Part shown: positions 16,327 to 29,073 of the stretch, piece after piece
Position numbering within the stretch: the stretch's first letter is position 1
Layout of the letters: each line of letters begins with the position of its first letter
Source of the DNA: Sinorhizobium meliloti
GTDB lineage: Bacteria > Pseudomonadota > Alphaproteobacteria > Rhizobiales > Rhizobiaceae
Length of the DNA: 64,000 bases
Assembly: GCF_035610345.1 (NCBI RefSeq)
Contig: NZ_CP141212.1
Location: 563,976-627,975 of the forward strand
Direction: 5' to 3'
Made by a program: the position numbers and the translations under genes
Notes under the pieces: model-generated
What the model was told of the DNA's origin: nothing
The model's input: only the letters and a program-made list of their open reading frames with translations
The model's database searches: none

Positions 16327-17303
16327 TGGCCAGGCTCCTCAAGAACCGAGAAATCCTGCTCGTCGTCGCGATTGCCGTACTGCTTGCCCTGATCGCCTTG
16401 CGCTTTCCGGCTTTCGTGGCTCCTTCCAATCTTGCGCGCGTCTATGGCGACACCTCAATCCTCGTCATTCTGGCGCTGGGGCAGATGGCCGTCATTCTCA
16501 CGCGCTGCATCGATTTGTCGATGGCGGCCAACCTCGCGCTCTGCGGCATGGTCGCGGCCATGTTGAACAACGCCTTTCCCGACCTGCCGATACCGCTCAT
16601 CCTTGTTGCCGTCATGGTGCTGGGCGGCTTCCTCGGGGCGATCAACGGCACGTTGGTCTGGAAGCTCGATATTCCCCCGATCGTCGTCACGCTCGGAACG
16701 CTGACGATCTATCGCGGCCTGATCTTCGTGCTGACGAACGGCAAGTGGATCAATGCCCATGAGATGAGCGACGCCTTCAAGGCGCTGCCGCGGCTGGATG
16801 TGGCCGGCATGCCGGTGCTTTCCTGGCTCTCGCTCGTCATGGTCGCACTGATGTTCCTGGTCATGGGGCGCACGCCGCTCGGACGCGCCTTCTATGCCGT
16901 CGGCGGCAATCCGCACGCAGCCGTCTATACGGGTATCGATGTCGGGCGCACGCGTTTCTTCGCCTATTGCCTCTCGGGCGCGCTTGCGGGCCTGTCGGGC
17001 TACCTCTGGGTATCGCGCTATGCGGTCGCCTATGTGGACATCGCGGCCGGCTTCGAGCTCGACATCATCGCAGCCTGCGTCATCGGCGGCATTTCGATTG
17101 CCGGCGGCATCGGCTCTGTGGCGGGCGCCGTCCTCGGAGCGCTCTTCCTCGGCGTGATCAAGAACGCCCTGCCGGTCATCAATATCTCGCCCTTCGCACA
17201 GCTGGCGATATCCGGAACGGTCATCATCATCGCGGTTGCCGTCAACGCCCGCGCCGAGCGGCGCAAGGGCAGGGTCATTCTCAAGAAAGCGGAGGCGGTC
17301 TGA
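16323..17303 (+). CDS. rhaP: Rhamnose ABC transporter permease
   Basis: A 326-residue polytopic membrane protein of the CUT2 permease family, with hydrophobic helices beginning at ILLVVAIAVLLALIAL and the conserved TLGTLTIYRGLIFVL and GGISIAGGIGSVAGAVLGA blocks. ATGATG at 16323 overlaps the rhaT stop and GGGAGGG lies upstream. With RhaQ it should form the heterodimeric rhamnose channel. Confidence 0.9.
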   Translation: MMARLLKNREILLVVAIAVLLALIALRFPAFVAPSNLARVYGDTSILVILALGQMAVILTRCIDLSMAANLALCGMVAAMLNNAFPDLPIPLILVAVMVLGGFLGAINGTLVWKLDIPPIVVTLGTLTIYRGLIFVLTNGKWINAHEMSDAFKALPRLDVAGMPVLSWLSLVMVALMFLVMGRTPLGRAFYAVGGNPHAAVYTGIDVGRTRFFAYCLSGALAGLSGYLWVSRYAVAYVDIAAGFELDIIAACVIGGISIAGGIGSVAGAVLGALFLGVIKNALPVINISPFAQLAISGTVIIIAVAVNARAERRKGRVILKKAEAV

Positions 17304-18307
17304 TGGCGGACGCGCAAATTTCTTCCCGCCACATTCCCGATCGGCTGCAAGGAGGCGGCGCTCGCCTTCTGAAAAGCTGGGAAGCGCTGCTCTTCGTGGT
17401 CGCCGCCGTGATCTTCCTCGGCAATTCGCTGGCGTCGCCCTACTTCCTCGATCCGTGGAACCTCTCCGACGCCACGTTCAACTTCACCGAAAAGGCGATG
17501 ATCGCCTTCGCCATGGCGCTGGTGATCATCTCCGGCGAGATCGACCTCTCGGTCGCTTCCATCATCGCCCTTGCCTCGACAGCCATGGGCTATGCGGTGC
17601 AACTCGGGTTCGGCACACCCGCGCTCGTCGCGACCGGCCTTGGCGTCGGTCTCCTCTGCGGTCTCGTCAACGGGCTCCTGATCACAGGCCTGGGTCTGCC
17701 GTCGATCGTGGTGACGATCGGCACCATGAGCCTGTTTCGCGGCCTGTCCTTCATCGTGCTCGGCGACCAGGCCTTTACCGGCTATCCCGAGAGCTTCGCC
17801 TGGTTCGGCCAAGGCTATGTCTGGTGGGTTTTCTCCTTCGAGTTCACGCTCTTCGTCGTGCTCGCCGTCATTTACGCAGTCCTGCTGCACAGGACGAATT
17901 TCGGCCGTGCCGTCTATGCCATCGGCAACAACCAGACGGCGGCACTCTTTTCCGGCGTGCGAGTCGGGCGGGTCAAGTTCACGCTCTTCCTGCTGACCGG
18001 CCTTATGGCCGGGCTCGCCTCCGTCTGCCTCACCTCGCGGCTTGGCTCCACACGGCCCTCGATCGCACTCGGCTGGGAGCTCGAGGTCGTGACCATGGTG
18101 GTGCTCGGTGGCGTGAACATTCTCGGCGGCTCCGGCACGATACCCGGGGTCGTGCTGGCGGCGCTGATCATGGGCATGGTCACTTTCGGCTTCGGCCTCC
18201 TGAACGTGCCCGGCATCGTCATGTCGATCTTCATCGGCCTGCTCCTGATTTCGGTGATCGCGCTGCCGATCCTTTGGCAGCGCGCCCGCCACCGTTCCGT
18301 TCGTTGA
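17303..18307 (+). CDS. rhaQ: Rhamnose ABC transporter permease, second subunit
   Basis: A 334-residue CUT2 permease related to RhaP, with [19 protein letters not shown] and [23 protein letters not shown] motifs. Its ATG shares one base with the rhaP stop, so the two are translationally coupled. Longer upstream frames overlap rhaP and are not supported. Confidence 0.9.
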   Translation: MADAQISSRHIPDRLQGGGARLLKSWEALLFVVAAVIFLGNSLASPYFLDPWNLSDATFNFTEKAMIAFAMALVIISGEIDLSVASIIALASTAMGYAVQLGFGTPALVATGLGVGLLCGLVNGLLITGLGLPSIVVTIGTMSLFRGLSFIVLGDQAFTGYPESFAWFGQGYVWWVFSFEFTLFVVLAVIYAVLLHRTNFGRAVYAIGNNQTAALFSGVRVGRVKFTLFLLTGLMAGLASVCLTSRLGSTRPSIALGWELEVVTMVVLGGVNILGGSGTIPGVVLAALIMGMVTFGFGLLNVPGIVMSIFIGLLLISVIALPILWQRARHRSVR

Positions 18308-18317
18308 GATGCAAGTC

Positions 18318-18632
18318 ATGGAAAAATACGCATTCCGCATGCGACTCCATCCCGGCAAGGCCGCCGAATACCAGGCGCGTCACGACGCGATCTGGCCGGA
18401 GTTGGTCACGCTCCTGAAGGACGCCGGTGTCTCCGATTATTCGATCCACCTCGATGAGGAGAACGGCCTGCTCTTCGGCGTCCTCTGGCGTTCGGACGAT
18501 CACAGGATGGCCGATCTGCCGTCGCACCCGGTGATGCGGAAATGGTGGGCCCATATGGCCGATATCATGGAGACTCGCGCTGACAACGAGCCCGTCGCCG
18601 TGCCGCTCAAAACCGTCTTCCACCTCAAATGA
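18318..18632 (+). CDS. rhaU: L-rhamnose mutarotase
   Basis: A 104-residue protein, the same length as E. coli RhaM, interconverting rhamnose anomers. Diagnostic residues include [12 protein letters not shown], where the His is catalytic, and [11 protein letters not shown]. An earlier in-frame ATG at 18309 would add three residues; the family N-terminus favours 18318. Called rhaU in Rhizobium and rhaM in enteric bacteria. Confidence 0.9.
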   Translation: MEKYAFRMRLHPGKAAEYQARHDAIWPELVTLLKDAGVSDYSIHLDEENGLLFGVLWRSDDHRMADLPSHPVMRKWWAHMADIMETRADNEPVAVPLKTVFHLK

Positions 18633-20017
18633 TGATGAAAACCGTCGCCGTCATCGATATAGGCAAGACAAACGCCAAGGTCGCACTCGTCGATCTCGAG
18701 CGCTTCGAGGAAATCGCCGTGCGCAAAGCCGGCAATGGTGTCAGCGCTGACGGGCTTTACCCGCATTTCGACACCGAGCGCCTCTGGCGTTTCATTCTCG
18801 ACAGTCTGGCCGCGCTTCACGGCGAGCACCCGGTGGATGCGATTTCGGTGACCACGCATGGCGCGACCGCCGTGCTGCTCGATGAAGCGGGCGAGCTCGC
18901 CTTGCCGGTTCTGGACTATGAATTCGCCGGTCCGGATGCGCTCGCGGAGGAATACGAGGAGGCGCGCCCTCTCTTCACGGAGACCGGTTCGGCGCGCCTG
19001 CCGATGGGGCTCAATGTCGGCGCTCAGCTCTTCTGGCAGCAGCGCATGTTTCCGGAGCATTTCGCCCGCGTCGCGACGATCCTCACCTATGCGCAATATT
19101 GGTCCTACCGGCTGACGGGCGTCAGGACGAGCGAGTTGACCTCGCTCGGCTGCCACACCGATCTCTGGAATCCGAAGGCGGCAACCTTCTCGTCGATGGT
19201 CGATGAGCAGGGTTGGCGCTCTCTCTTCGCACCGGTGCGAAGGGCGGGCGACGTGCTTGGTCCCCTGCTTCGGCAGGTTGCCGATGAGACGGGCCTGCCG
19301 CCGGAAACGCCGGTCCACTGCGGCATTCACGATTCGAACGCCTCGCTGCTGCCGCATCTCATTACGCGCCAGGCGCCGTTCTCCGTAGTCTCGACCGGAA
19401 CCTGGGTCGTGATGCTCGCCGTCGGCGCCGAGCCCGTGAAACTCGACGAGCGGCGCGACACGCTCATCAACGTCAACGCACTCGGTGATCCGGTGCCTTC
19501 GGCCCGCTTCATGGGCGGGCGCGCCTATTCCCTGCTGATCGGCGACGATCCGCCGCCGGCCTCGCCCGAGGCCGAAGCCAGTGTCCTGGAACAAGGGCAT
19601 ATGCTGCTGCCGTCGCTGCCGGGTGGTTCGGGGCCGTTTCCGGCTGCGCGCCCCTGCTGGACGACGGACGAAGGCAAGCTCGCTCCCGCCGAACGGCTCG
19701 CCGTCGTCTCCTTTCATCTTGCACTGATGACGGCGACCTGCCTCGATCTGATCGGGGCAAGGGGCGAGATCCTGGTCGAGGGGCCGTTTGCCTTGAACGA
19801 CGCCTATCTGAGGATGCTTGCCGGCGCCACCGGCCGGCCTGTGCTTGCCAACAGGCTGAACAGCACGGGAACGAGCCTCGGCGCCGCCTGCCTCGTTGCG
19901 GGCGCCCGCGTCAGGACGGGGACCGCGCCGATACCGGCCGCAAATCCGGACGCCTGTGCGGCTTATGCCGAGACATGGCGCCGGCGCACTGCTGCGCATG
20001 TCCGGAGTGATCCTTAA
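18629..20017 (+). CDS. rhaK: Rhamnose/rhamnulose kinase, FGGY family
   Basis: A 462-residue FGGY carbohydrate kinase. [15 protein letters not shown] is the phosphate-1 loop, [15 protein letters not shown] and STGTWVVML the ATP-binding core. It overlaps rhaU by 4 bp and closes the operon. In Rhizobium leguminosarum the RhaK protein is needed both for phosphorylation and for transport activity, so it may also interact with the importer. Confidence 0.9.
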   Translation: MMMKTVAVIDIGKTNAKVALVDLERFEEIAVRKAGNGVSADGLYPHFDTERLWRFILDSLAALHGEHPVDAISVTTHGATAVLLDEAGELALPVLDYEFAGPDALAEEYEEARPLFTETGSARLPMGLNVGAQLFWQQRMFPEHFARVATILTYAQYWSYRLTGVRTSELTSLGCHTDLWNPKAATFSSMVDEQGWRSLFAPVRRAGDVLGPLLRQVADETGLPPETPVHCGIHDSNASLLPHLITRQAPFSVVSTGTWVVMLAVGAEPVKLDERRDTLINVNALGDPVPSARFMGGRAYSLLIGDDPPPASPEAEASVLEQGHMLLPSLPGGSGPFPAARPCWTTDEGKLAPAERLAVVSFHLALMTATCLDLIGARGEILVEGPFALNDAYLRMLAGATGRPVLANRLNSTGTSLGAACLVAGARVRTGTAPIPAANPDACAAYAETWRRRTAAHVRSDP

Positions 20018-20024
20018 AGGAATT

Positions 20025-20138
20025 TCAGAAGACGGACGTTCTGCTCGCTGCGCGGCCATACTCAAGGTTGACGACGATCGATATCGCTGCCATTGCGAGC
20101 GTTGCGGTGATGATGGCGCCTATTCCAAGAACAATCAT
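20025..20138 (-). CDS. Possible 37-residue membrane peptide antisense to the rhaK 3' flank
   Basis: A minus-strand frame immediately past rhaK. It starts MIVLGIGAIITATL, continues hydrophobic to about residue 24 and ends EYGRAASRTSVF. One transmembrane helix is likely. The upstream purine-rich GGGAC is only a weak ribosome-binding site, so this is a tentative call. Confidence 0.3.
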   Translation of the reverse strand: MIVLGIGAIITATLAMAAISIVVNLEYGRAASRTSVF

Positions 20139-20540
20139 TGTTCACGTCCCGTGGCGCACCGTCATGATGCCGCCCATTGCCTGAAGATGCTACTCAACGC
20201 GTAGTTCGCGCCATCACACCTGCATGTTCTGGATCGCAGCCGACACCAGGAACATGCAGCACTTCAAATGCTATAGCGACCTCTGCCCGTCCGATGGGAG
20301 ACGCATGACGCTGTATGCTTCGATACTGAACGGCAGGCAGATCCGCAATTCTAAACTCTCATCATTGAAAACCTGTGGCTGCGTTCAAAGAAAACGTTGC
20401 ATCGCTAGCGGACGGCAAAGCTCCGGTTGAATTTTAGCGATTCCGGTTAGGAGGCATGAGGCATTAACTTTCAAGCAAGGAATTAACCATAAACATGGTC
20501 CAACACGTCGGAATAGGAAGTCTCTACTTCTCCTCAAGGC
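20139..20540. other. Intergenic region between rhamnose and chemotaxis loci
   Basis: About 400 bp without a supportable gene. The last 100 bp become AT-rich and presumably contain part of the chemotaxis operon promoter. I see no tRNA, terminator with a T-run or mobile-element remnant. Confidence 0.5.
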
Positions 20541-22323
<1,783 letters not shown>

Positions 22324-22347
22324 CAGGGCATGTCAAGCGAGGGAAAA

Positions 22348-22641
22348 ATGGCCAGCAGAAACTCCGCACGAAACACGCTGAAGCTCGCTCCGGTATTGGA
22401 CCTGAACGAGGCAACGGTGCTGCATGAAAGCCTCCTGGCACTGAAAGGCGGTGCCGTGGCGATCGACGCGTCCGCCGTCGAGCGCGTCGGGGCGCTTTGT
22501 GTCCAGGTGCTCATGGCCGCCGCGAGAAGCTGGGAAGCGGATCGCCTGTCTTTCACCTTTGCCGAGGTGTCCGACGCTTTCATCAAGACGACACAGCTCA
22601 TCGGGGCGGACATCGGTCCCCTGATGGCAAAGGAGATTTGA
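22348..22641 (+). CDS. cheS: CheS, STAS-like accessory protein of chemotaxis
   Basis: A 97-residue protein between icpA and cheY1, matching the size and position of S. meliloti CheS. The sequence (GGAVAIDASAVERVGALCVQVLMAA) is that of a STAS domain. CheS is reported to bind CheA and speed CheY1 dephosphorylation. The start at 22348 has GAGGGAAAA upstream; a frame six codons longer is less likely. It is 3 nt from cheY1. Confidence 0.88.
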   Translation: MASRNSARNTLKLAPVLDLNEATVLHESLLALKGGAVAIDASAVERVGALCVQVLMAAARSWEADRLSFTFAEVSDAFIKTTQLIGADIGPLMAKEI

Positions 22642-22644
22642 GCA

Positions 22645-23010
22645 ATGAAGAAGAGAGTCCTGACTGTCGACGATTCCCGGACGATCCGGAACATGCTTCT
22701 CGTCACCCTCAACAATGCCGGATTCGAAACGATCCAGGCGGAGGATGGCGTCGAGGGCCTCGAGAAGCTCGACACGGCCAACCCCGACGTCATCGTAACG
22801 GACATCAACATGCCGCGCCTCGACGGCTTCGGCTTCATCGAGGGTGTGCGCAAGAACGATCGCTACCGTGCGGTGCCGATCCTCGTGCTGACCACCGAGA
22901 GCGATGCGGACAAGAAGAACCGTGCGCGGCAGGCGGGCGCCACCGGCTGGATCGTCAAACCGTTCGACCCGACCAAGCTGATCGATGCCATCGAGCGCGT
23001 AACGGCCTGA
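22645..23010 (+). CDS. cheY1: Chemotaxis response regulator CheY1 (phosphate sink)
   Basis: A 121-residue single receiver domain. Asp9-Asp10 form the acidic pocket, Asp53 (VTDINMP) is the phospho-acceptor, Thr83 and Lys105 (VKPFDP) complete the site. In S. meliloti CheY1 does not stop the motor but drains phosphate back from CheY2 through CheA. Position between cheS and cheA identifies it as Y1. Confidence 0.93.
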   Translation: MKKRVLTVDDSRTIRNMLLVTLNNAGFETIQAEDGVEGLEKLDTANPDVIVTDINMPRLDGFGFIEGVRKNDRYRAVPILVLTTESDADKKNRARQAGATGWIVKPFDPTKLIDAIERVTA

Positions 23011-23030
23011 ATTCCGGGGACAGCCATCCA

Positions 23031-25307
23031 ATGGACATGAACGAAATCAAAGAGATTTTCTTCCAGGAATGCGAGGAGCAACTCGCGGAACTGGAATCGG
23101 GTCTCCTCAAGCTCAATGACGGCGATCGCGATCCGGAAACGGTGAATGCCGTTTTCCGTGCGGTCCATTCCATTAAGGGTGGCGCCGGCGCCTTCGGGCT
23201 CGACGATCTCGTCTCCTTCGCGCATGTGTTCGAGACGACGCTCGATTGCGTTCGATCCAACAGGCTGGAACCCAATCAGGACGTTCTGAAAGTCATGCTG
23301 AGATCGGCGGACGTGCTTGCCGATCTCACCAACGCCGCCCGTGACGGCGGCGGCGTCGACGAGGCGCGCAGCCGGCAACTGATCAAGGAACTCGAAGCAC
23401 TCGCCAACGGCGAATTGCCGCAAGCCGCCGCCGAATCCGCGCCGAAGACGGCGCCGGTCGGCATTGCCCCGGCTGCTCCGGCCGTCAACGAGGAAGGCTT
23501 CCAGCCGGTTGCCTTCTCCTTCGACGATTTCGAGACAGGCGACGAGCCGACGATCGAACCGTCCACCTATGAGATCGTCTTCAAGCCCAAGTCGGATCTT
23601 TATTCCAAGGGCAACGACGCCACGCTGCTCCTGCGCGATCTCTCGCGCCTCGGCGAAATGAGCATCCATTGCGAGATGGACACTCTGCCGCCGCTGGACC
23701 GGATGAATCCGGAGGAGGCCTATTTCTCGTGGAAGGTTTCGCTCAAGACCGACCAGGGCGAAGAGGCGATCCGCTCCGTATTCGAATTCGCCGAGTGGGA
23801 TTGCGACCTCGACGTCGCGCTTGCCGGCGGTATGGTCGGGATGGACGAGGACCTGCCGATGCAGCCCGTCCCCTTCGACCTTTCGATCCTCGATGAGGAA
23901 GCCCAGGCGCCTGCCGGGCAAGAGAACCGGGCCGCCACCAGCGAGGGCGACCCCCGGAATGCGGCCGTCGCGGCGGCGCAGACGGCGAGCAACGTCCTGC
24001 AAATGGCGCAGTCTACGGCGCGCGTCTCCCCGGAGAATGCCCGCAATTCCCAGTCGGCATCGGCGGCACAGGCTGCCGCCCAGCAGGCCGCTTCCGCCGC
24101 GACCCCGACCATTCGCGTCGATCTCGATCGGGTCGACCGCCTGATCAATCTCGTCGGGGAACTCGTCATCAACCAGGCGATGCTGTCGCAGAGCGTGATC
24201 GAAAACGACACCAACGGCACGTCGTCGATCAATATGGGCCTGGAGGAACTGCAGCAGCTTACGCGCGAAATCCAGGACAGCGTCATGGCGATCCGCGCGC
24301 AGCCGGTCAAGCCGGTCTTCCAGCGCATGTCCCGCATCGTCCGCGAAATCGCCGACATGACCGGCAAGTCCGTCCGTCTCATCACCGAGGGTGAAAATAC
24401 GGAAGTCGACAAGACGGTCATCGACAAGCTCGCCGAGCCGCTCACGCACATGATCCGTAACGCGGTCGATCACGGTCTCGAGACGCCCGAAAAACGGGTT
24501 GCCGCGGGCAAGAACCCGGAAGGAACGGTGCGGCTCACGGCCAAGCACCGTTCCGGCCGCATCGTCATCGAGCTTGCAGACGACGGCGCCGGCATCAATC
24601 GCGAGAAGGTGCGCCAGAAGGCGATCGACAACGATCTCATTGCCGCGGACGCAAACCTTTCGGACGAGGAGGTCGACAACCTGATCTTCCACGCGGGTTT
24701 CTCCACGGCCGACAAGATCTCCGACATTTCCGGCCGCGGTGTCGGCATGGATGTCGTCAAGCGCTCCATCCAGGCACTCGGCGGCCGCATCAACATCTCT
24801 TCGAAGCCGGGCCAGGGCTCGATCTTCACCATGAGCCTGCCGCTGACGCTCGCCGTCCTCGACGGCATGGTGGTGACTGTCGCCAACCAGACGCTCGTCG
24901 TGCCGCTGACGGCAATCGTCGAGACGCTGCAGCCGGAGGCCTCCGCGATCCACAGCTTCGGGTCCAGCCAGCGGCTGATCTCGATCCGCGACTCCTTCTG
25001 CCCGCTGGTGGATGTGGGCCGCATCCTTAACTTTCGCGGGGCACAGGCCAACCCGGTCGAAGGTGTGGCGCTTCTCGTCGAATCCGAAGGCGGTGGCCAG
25101 CGCGCGTTGATGGTCGATGCCATCCAGGGCCAGCGCCAGGTGGTGATCAAGAGCCTCGAAGCCAACTACACGCATGTGCCCGGCATCGCCGCGGCCACCA
25201 TTCTCGGCGACGGGCGCGTGGCACTCATCCTCGATGTCGACGCCATCGTTGCTGCGTCGCGCGGGCAATCCCTGAAACCCGAAATGTCTCTTGCTGCCGC
25301 CGGATAA
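23031..25307 (+). CDS. cheA: Chemotaxis histidine kinase CheA
   Basis: A 758-residue kinase with the full CheA domain order: Hpt domain with His46 in [13 protein letters not shown]; a variable CheY-binding region to about 280; a Gln/Ala-rich linker; dimerisation helices from about 360; a HATPase with [15 protein letters not shown] and DDGAGI plus [10 protein letters not shown]; and a C-terminal CheW-like domain. ATG at 23031 follows cheY1 by 20 nt. It phosphorylates CheY1, CheY2 and CheB. Confidence 0.96.
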   Translation: MDMNEIKEIFFQECEEQLAELESGLLKLNDGDRDPETVNAVFRAVHSIKGGAGAFGLDDLVSFAHVFETTLDCVRSNRLEPNQDVLKVMLRSADVLADLTNAARDGGGVDEARSRQLIKELEALANGELPQAAAESAPKTAPVGIAPAAPAVNEEGFQPVAFSFDDFETGDEPTIEPSTYEIVFKPKSDLYSKGNDATLLLRDLSRLGEMSIHCEMDTLPPLDRMNPEEAYFSWKVSLKTDQGEEAIRSVFEFAEWDCDLDVALAGGMVGMDEDLPMQPVPFDLSILDEEAQAPAGQENRAATSEGDPRNAAVAAAQTASNVLQMAQSTARVSPENARNSQSASAAQAAAQQAASAATPTIRVDLDRVDRLINLVGELVINQAMLSQSVIENDTNGTSSINMGLEELQQLTREIQDSVMAIRAQPVKPVFQRMSRIVREIADMTGKSVRLITEGENTEVDKTVIDKLAEPLTHMIRNAVDHGLETPEKRVAAGKNPEGTVRLTAKHRSGRIVIELADDGAGINREKVRQKAIDNDLIAADANLSDEEVDNLIFHAGFSTADKISDISGRGVGMDVVKRSIQALGGRINISSKPGQGSIFTMSLPLTLAVLDGMVVTVANQTLVVPLTAIVETLQPEASAIHSFGSSQRLISIRDSFCPLVDVGRILNFRGAQANPVEGVALLVESEGGGQRALMVDAIQGQRQVVIKSLEANYTHVPGIAAATILGDGRVALILDVDAIVAASRGQSLKPEMSLAAAG

Positions 25308-25312
25308 TCCCC

Positions 25313-25780
25313 ATGACCAATGCCGCAAAACATCTGACGAGTGGGGGACGGGAGCTGATCGCTTTCCGCGTCGGCGACCAGGAATTCTGCGTCAATATCA
25401 TGTCGGTGCGCGAAATTCGCGGATGGACGCCGGCGACCCCCATGCCGCATGCGCCCGCCTGCGTGCTCGGGGTCATCAATCTGCGCGGCGCCGTGCTGCC
25501 GATCGTCGATTTCTCCGCCCGGCTAGGCATGAAGGCGGCCGAGCCGACGGTTCGGCACGTGATCATCGTCGCACAGGTCAACAGCAGGGTGGTCGGCCTG
25601 CTGGTCGACGCCGTTTCCGACATTCTCACCGTCTCCGACCGCGATATTCAGCCGACACCGGACATCGCGTCCGATTTCGAGCGGAGTTTCGCACGTGGCG
25701 TGTTGGCGATAGAGGGGCGCATGATCTGCCTCGTAGAGCTCGACTCGGTCTTCCCGAGCGAGGAAAGGGAGGCGGCATGA
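25313..25780 (+). CDS. cheW: Chemotaxis coupling protein CheW
   Basis: A 155-residue CheW domain with [24 protein letters not shown] start (seen as [11 protein letters not shown]), [23 protein letters not shown], and [12 protein letters not shown]. It couples receptors to CheA. It begins 5 nt after the cheA stop and overlaps cheR by 4 nt. Confidence 0.95.
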   Translation: MTNAAKHLTSGGRELIAFRVGDQEFCVNIMSVREIRGWTPATPMPHAPACVLGVINLRGAVLPIVDFSARLGMKAAEPTVRHVIIVAQVNSRVVGLLVDAVSDILTVSDRDIQPTPDIASDFERSFARGVLAIEGRMICLVELDSVFPSEEREAA

Positions 25781-26685
25781 GCGTCCGGGCCAACATCGAT
25801 CAGAGTCCGTATCCGGACGAATGTCTCGCGAGCGGAGAATATCCGCTGACCCGCCGCGATCTTACCGAGATCGCCGCGATGATCTACGCAGATGCCGGCA
25901 TCTATCTCAACGAATCGAAGGCATCGCTCGTCTATTCGCGGCTTTCGAAGCATATCCGCAATCTCGGACTGAAGGGGTTCCGCGAATACTGCCAGCTCGT
26001 CGCTTCGCCTGCCGGGGCGGCGGCGCGCCGCGACATGCTTTCGCATCTCACGACGAATTTCACCCGCTTTTTCCGCGAGAACCATCATTTCGAGCACCTG
26101 AAAACAGACGTTTTGCCGGGTCTCATCGCCCGCGCGAAGAACGGCGGTCGCGTTCGCATCTGGTCTGCGGCGTGTTCGGATGGCCAGGAGCCCTATTCGA
26201 TGGCGCTGACGGTGCTGTCGCTGCTGCCCAATGCCGCGGACTACGACTTTCGCATCCTCGCGACCGATATCGACCCGAAGATCCTGGCGCTGGCGCGGGC
26301 CGGCGCCTACGACGCGACGGCGATCGAGACGGTGAACCCTGCCATGCGCAAGCAATGGTTCAGCGAGGTCGAAGTCGGCGGCCGCCGCAAGTGGCAGGTC
26401 GACGATCGCGTCAAGCGGCTGATCACCTTCAACGAGCTCAACCTGATGGCGCAGTGGCCGCTCAAGGGGCCGTTCGACGTGATCTTCTGCCGCAACGTCG
26501 TGATCTATTTCGACGAGCCGACGCAGATGAAGATCTGGTCGCGCTTCGCCGGCGTGCTGGACAATGGCGGGCACCTCTATATCGGCCACTCGGAACGTGT
26601 GTCGGGGGATGCAAAGGCGCTCTTCGACAATATCGGCATCACGACCTATCGCCACACCGGCAAGTTCCACGGAGGTCGGGCATGA
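25777..26685 (+). CDS. cheR: Chemoreceptor methyltransferase CheR
   Basis: A 302-residue SAM-dependent glutamate methyltransferase. The N-terminal helical domain precedes [15 protein letters not shown], and the catalytic domain has [15 protein letters not shown] (SAM site), [11 protein letters not shown], and [14 protein letters not shown]. The true start is ATG 25777, overlapping cheW; upstream open frame is a shadow of cheW. Confidence 0.95.
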   Translation: MSVRANIDQSPYPDECLASGEYPLTRRDLTEIAAMIYADAGIYLNESKASLVYSRLSKHIRNLGLKGFREYCQLVASPAGAAARRDMLSHLTTNFTRFFRENHHFEHLKTDVLPGLIARAKNGGRVRIWSAACSDGQEPYSMALTVLSLLPNAADYDFRILATDIDPKILALARAGAYDATAIETVNPAMRKQWFSEVEVGGRRKWQVDDRVKRLITFNELNLMAQWPLKGPFDVIFCRNVVIYFDEPTQMKIWSRFAGVLDNGGHLYIGHSERVSGDAKALFDNIGITTYRHTGKFHGGRA

Positions 26686-27731
26686 GCACTCCCGCACGTG
26701 TTCTCGTCGTCGACGACTCGGCCACCATGCGCGGCCTCATCTCCGCCGTGCTCAATGCCGATCCGGACATTACGGTCGTCGGTCAGGCTGCCGACGCGCT
26801 CGAGGCGCGCCAGGCGATCAAGCAGCTCGACCCCGATGTCGTGACCCTCGACATCGAGATGCCGAATATGAACGGCCTCGAATTCCTCGACAAGATCATG
26901 CGGCTGAGGCCCATGCCGGTGATCATGGTCTCGACGCTGACGCATAGGGGCGCGGAAGCCACGATCGCCGCGCTCGAGATCGGCGCCTTCGACTGCGTCG
27001 GCAAGCCGCAGCAAGGGGATCCGCATCCGTTCCGCGATCTCGCCGACAAGGTCAAGGCGGCCGCGCGTTCGCAGCGCAAGTCCATGATCACCAGCAACAG
27101 GGCGGCCGCGCCGGCGGTGACAGCCGTTTCCGACTACCGGGCAGGGCGCAAGATCGTCGCGATGGGAGCTTCGACCGGCGGGGTCGAGGCTCTGATCACG
27201 GTCCTGCAGAAATTCCCGGCGAATTGCCCGCCGACGGTGATCACGCAGCACATGCCGCACACCTTCACGAAGAGCTTCGCCGAGCGGCTGAACCGGCTTT
27301 GCGCCCCCACGGTCCAGGAGGCGACGGATGGCGCGCGGCTCGAGGTCGGAAAGGTCTACCTGGCGCCCGGCGGCGAACGGCATCTTGAGGTGCATAATGC
27401 CGCCGCGCCCTGCTGCCGGCTGGTGGATCAGCCGGCGGTCAACGGACATCGACCCTCGGTCGACGTGCTGTTCGGTTCCGTCGCCGAACTGGCGGGCCGC
27501 AACGCCGTCGGGGTGATTCTTACCGGAATGGGCCGCGATGGCGCCGCCGGTCTTCTGAAATTGCGGCATGCCGGGGCACGCACCTTCGGTCAGAACGAAA
27601 AGACCTGTGTCGTCTACGGCATGCCGCGCGTCGCCTATGAATTGGGCGCGGTCGAAACGCAGCTCCCCCTCGGATCGATCGGGGAGGAGATTTTGAAGAC
27701 GGCGGCAGCCCGAAAAGAAGGAATCGAATAA
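26682..27731 (+). CDS. cheB: Chemotaxis methylesterase CheB
   Basis: A 349-residue response regulator/esterase. The receiver carries Asp57 ([11 protein letters not shown]); the C-terminal esterase has Ser in [11 protein letters not shown], His in TQHMPHTFT and Asp in [10 protein letters not shown]. It removes receptor methyl groups and is activated by CheA. ATG at 26682 overlaps cheR; its stop overlaps cheY2. Confidence 0.96.
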   Translation: MSTPARVLVVDDSATMRGLISAVLNADPDITVVGQAADALEARQAIKQLDPDVVTLDIEMPNMNGLEFLDKIMRLRPMPVIMVSTLTHRGAEATIAALEIGAFDCVGKPQQGDPHPFRDLADKVKAAARSQRKSMITSNRAAAPAVTAVSDYRAGRKIVAMGASTGGVEALITVLQKFPANCPPTVITQHMPHTFTKSFAERLNRLCAPTVQEATDGARLEVGKVYLAPGGERHLEVHNAAAPCCRLVDQPAVNGHRPSVDVLFGSVAELAGRNAVGVILTGMGRDGAAGLLKLRHAGARTFGQNEKTCVVYGMPRVAYELGAVETQLPLGSIGEEILKTAAARKEGIE

Positions 27732-28120
27732 TGTCTCTCGCCGAAAAGATAAAAGTTCTGATCGTCGACGATCAGGTCACGAGTCGTCTGCTCTTGGGCG
27801 ACGCACTGCAGCAGCTCGGCTTCAAGCAGATCACCGCAGCCGGTGACGGGGAACAGGGCATGAAGATCATGGCTCAGAATCCCCATCATCTGGTCATCTC
27901 CGATTTCAACATGCCGAAAATGGATGGGCTCGGCCTGCTCCAGGCGGTGCGTGCGAACCCGGCCACGAAGAAGGCGGCCTTCATCATCCTCACGGCACAG
28001 GGCGACCGCGCCCTGGTGCAGAAGGCGGCTGCGCTCGGCGCCAACAACGTGCTGGCCAAGCCGTTCACGATCGAAAAGATGAAAGCCGCGATCGAGGCCG
28101 TGTTCGGGGCGCTGAAATGA
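27731..28120 (+). CDS. cheY2: Chemotaxis response regulator CheY2 (motor-binding)
   Basis: A 129-residue receiver domain with Asp58 in [11 protein letters not shown], matching the known phosphorylation site of S. meliloti CheY2, and Lys in [10 protein letters not shown]. CheY2-phosphate slows the unidirectional flagellar motor. It shares one base with the cheB stop and overlaps cheD by 4. Confidence 0.95.
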   Translation: MSLAEKIKVLIVDDQVTSRLLLGDALQQLGFKQITAAGDGEQGMKIMAQNPHHLVISDFNMPKMDGLGLLQAVRANPATKKAAFIILTAQGDRALVQKAAALGANNVLAKPFTIEKMKAAIEAVFGALK

Positions 28121-28668
28121 ACACCGAGGCTGCCGGCAGGCGCGTTCATGTCATTCAGGGCGAGTTCAAGGTCGTCAACGATCCGGATATCGTGCTTTCG
28201 ACCATTCTCGGCTCCTGCGTGGCCGCCTGCATGCGCGATCCGGTGGCCGGCGTCGGCGGCATGAATCACTTCCTGCTGCCGGGATCGGCGACCTCGCCGA
28301 GCTCCGGCGCGGACGCCACGCGCTACGGCGTGCACCTGATGGAGCTTCTCATCAACGGCCTCCTGAAGCAGGGGGCGCGGCGCGACCGGCTGGAGGCGAA
28401 GATCTTCGGCGGCGCCAGGACGATTGCGCGTTTCTCGAATGTCGGCGAGCAGAATGCCGCCTTCGCGCGCCAGTTCCTGATGGACGAGGGTATCCGCATC
28501 GTCGGCGAAAGCACCGGCGGCGACCATGGGCGCAAGCTCGAATACTGGCCGTCGTCCGGGCGCGCGCGCCAATATGCGCTGACGGGCGTGGAGGCACAGC
28601 GGGCGCTTCAGATGGACCAGCGGCCCGCCGTGCCGAAGCCGGCCGAAAGCTCCATCGAATTCTTCTGA
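28117..28668 (+). CDS. cheD: Chemoreceptor glutamine deamidase CheD
   Basis: A 183-residue protein with the CheD catalytic pattern: [15 protein letters not shown] (Cys), GGMNHFLLP (His) and the FGGARTI loop. It deamidates receptor glutamines. Start ATG overlaps the cheY2 stop. Thirty nucleotides separate it from cheT. Confidence 0.95.
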   Translation: MNTEAAGRRVHVIQGEFKVVNDPDIVLSTILGSCVAACMRDPVAGVGGMNHFLLPGSATSPSSGADATRYGVHLMELLINGLLKQGARRDRLEAKIFGGARTIARFSNVGEQNAAFARQFLMDEGIRIVGESTGGDHGRKLEYWPSSGRARQYALTGVEAQRALQMDQRPAVPKPAESSIEFF

Positions 28669-28698
28669 TCATACCGGCCGAGGCCACGTGAGGAAACA

Positions 28699-29073
28699 AT
28701 GCAGAAAGACCACAACCAGCCTCACACGGAAGAATCTCTGCCGGACGTGCTGATGCGCGTCGTCACGGAGCTCCACGATGTCGCTTATCTGATCGAGCGC
28801 ATAGAGCCTCAACTCATGAGCGACGACTGCGCCGGTGCGGACAGGATCATGGTGCTGCAGGGCATCGACCTCGCGGTGCAGAAGACGCGCGGGCTCGCCG
28901 AGTTCATCGATACCATCACCGCCTCCATTCCCGACACCTGCCTGGTCGACGTCACCACCGCAGTCAGCCTCGTCAAGCTTGCCGACATGAAGAAAGCGCT
29001 CGGCAGCGGCATTCTCCGGCATGGGCATTCGCAGCCGCTGACCAAGGCGGCCGGCGACTTCGAGGCCTTCTGA
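28699..29073 (+). CDS. cheT: CheT, small chemotaxis signal-termination protein
   Basis: A 124-residue, mainly helical protein at the end of the che operon, corresponding to the S. meliloti gene long called orf10 and more recently CheT. It is described as acting in signal termination and adaptation. The sequence QGIDLAVQKT contains Asp57 and Gln61, the DxxxQ arrangement of CheZ-type phosphatases. GAGG lies upstream of the start. Confidence 0.85.
   Translation: MQKDHNQPHTEESLPDVLMRVVTELHDVAYLIERIEPQLMSDDCAGADRIMVLQGIDLAVQKTRGLAEFIDTITASIPDTCLVDVTTAVSLVKLADMKKALGSGILRHGHSQPLTKAAGDFEAF

Noticed and set aside
17030..18358. 442-codon minus-strand frame opposite rhaQ
   Set aside because: Antisense shadow; composition rich in Asp/His/Arg is typical of reverse-frame translations.
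22863..25328. 821-codon minus-strand frame opposite cheA
   Set aside because: A GC-rich shadow of cheA, which has clear domain matches on the plus strand.
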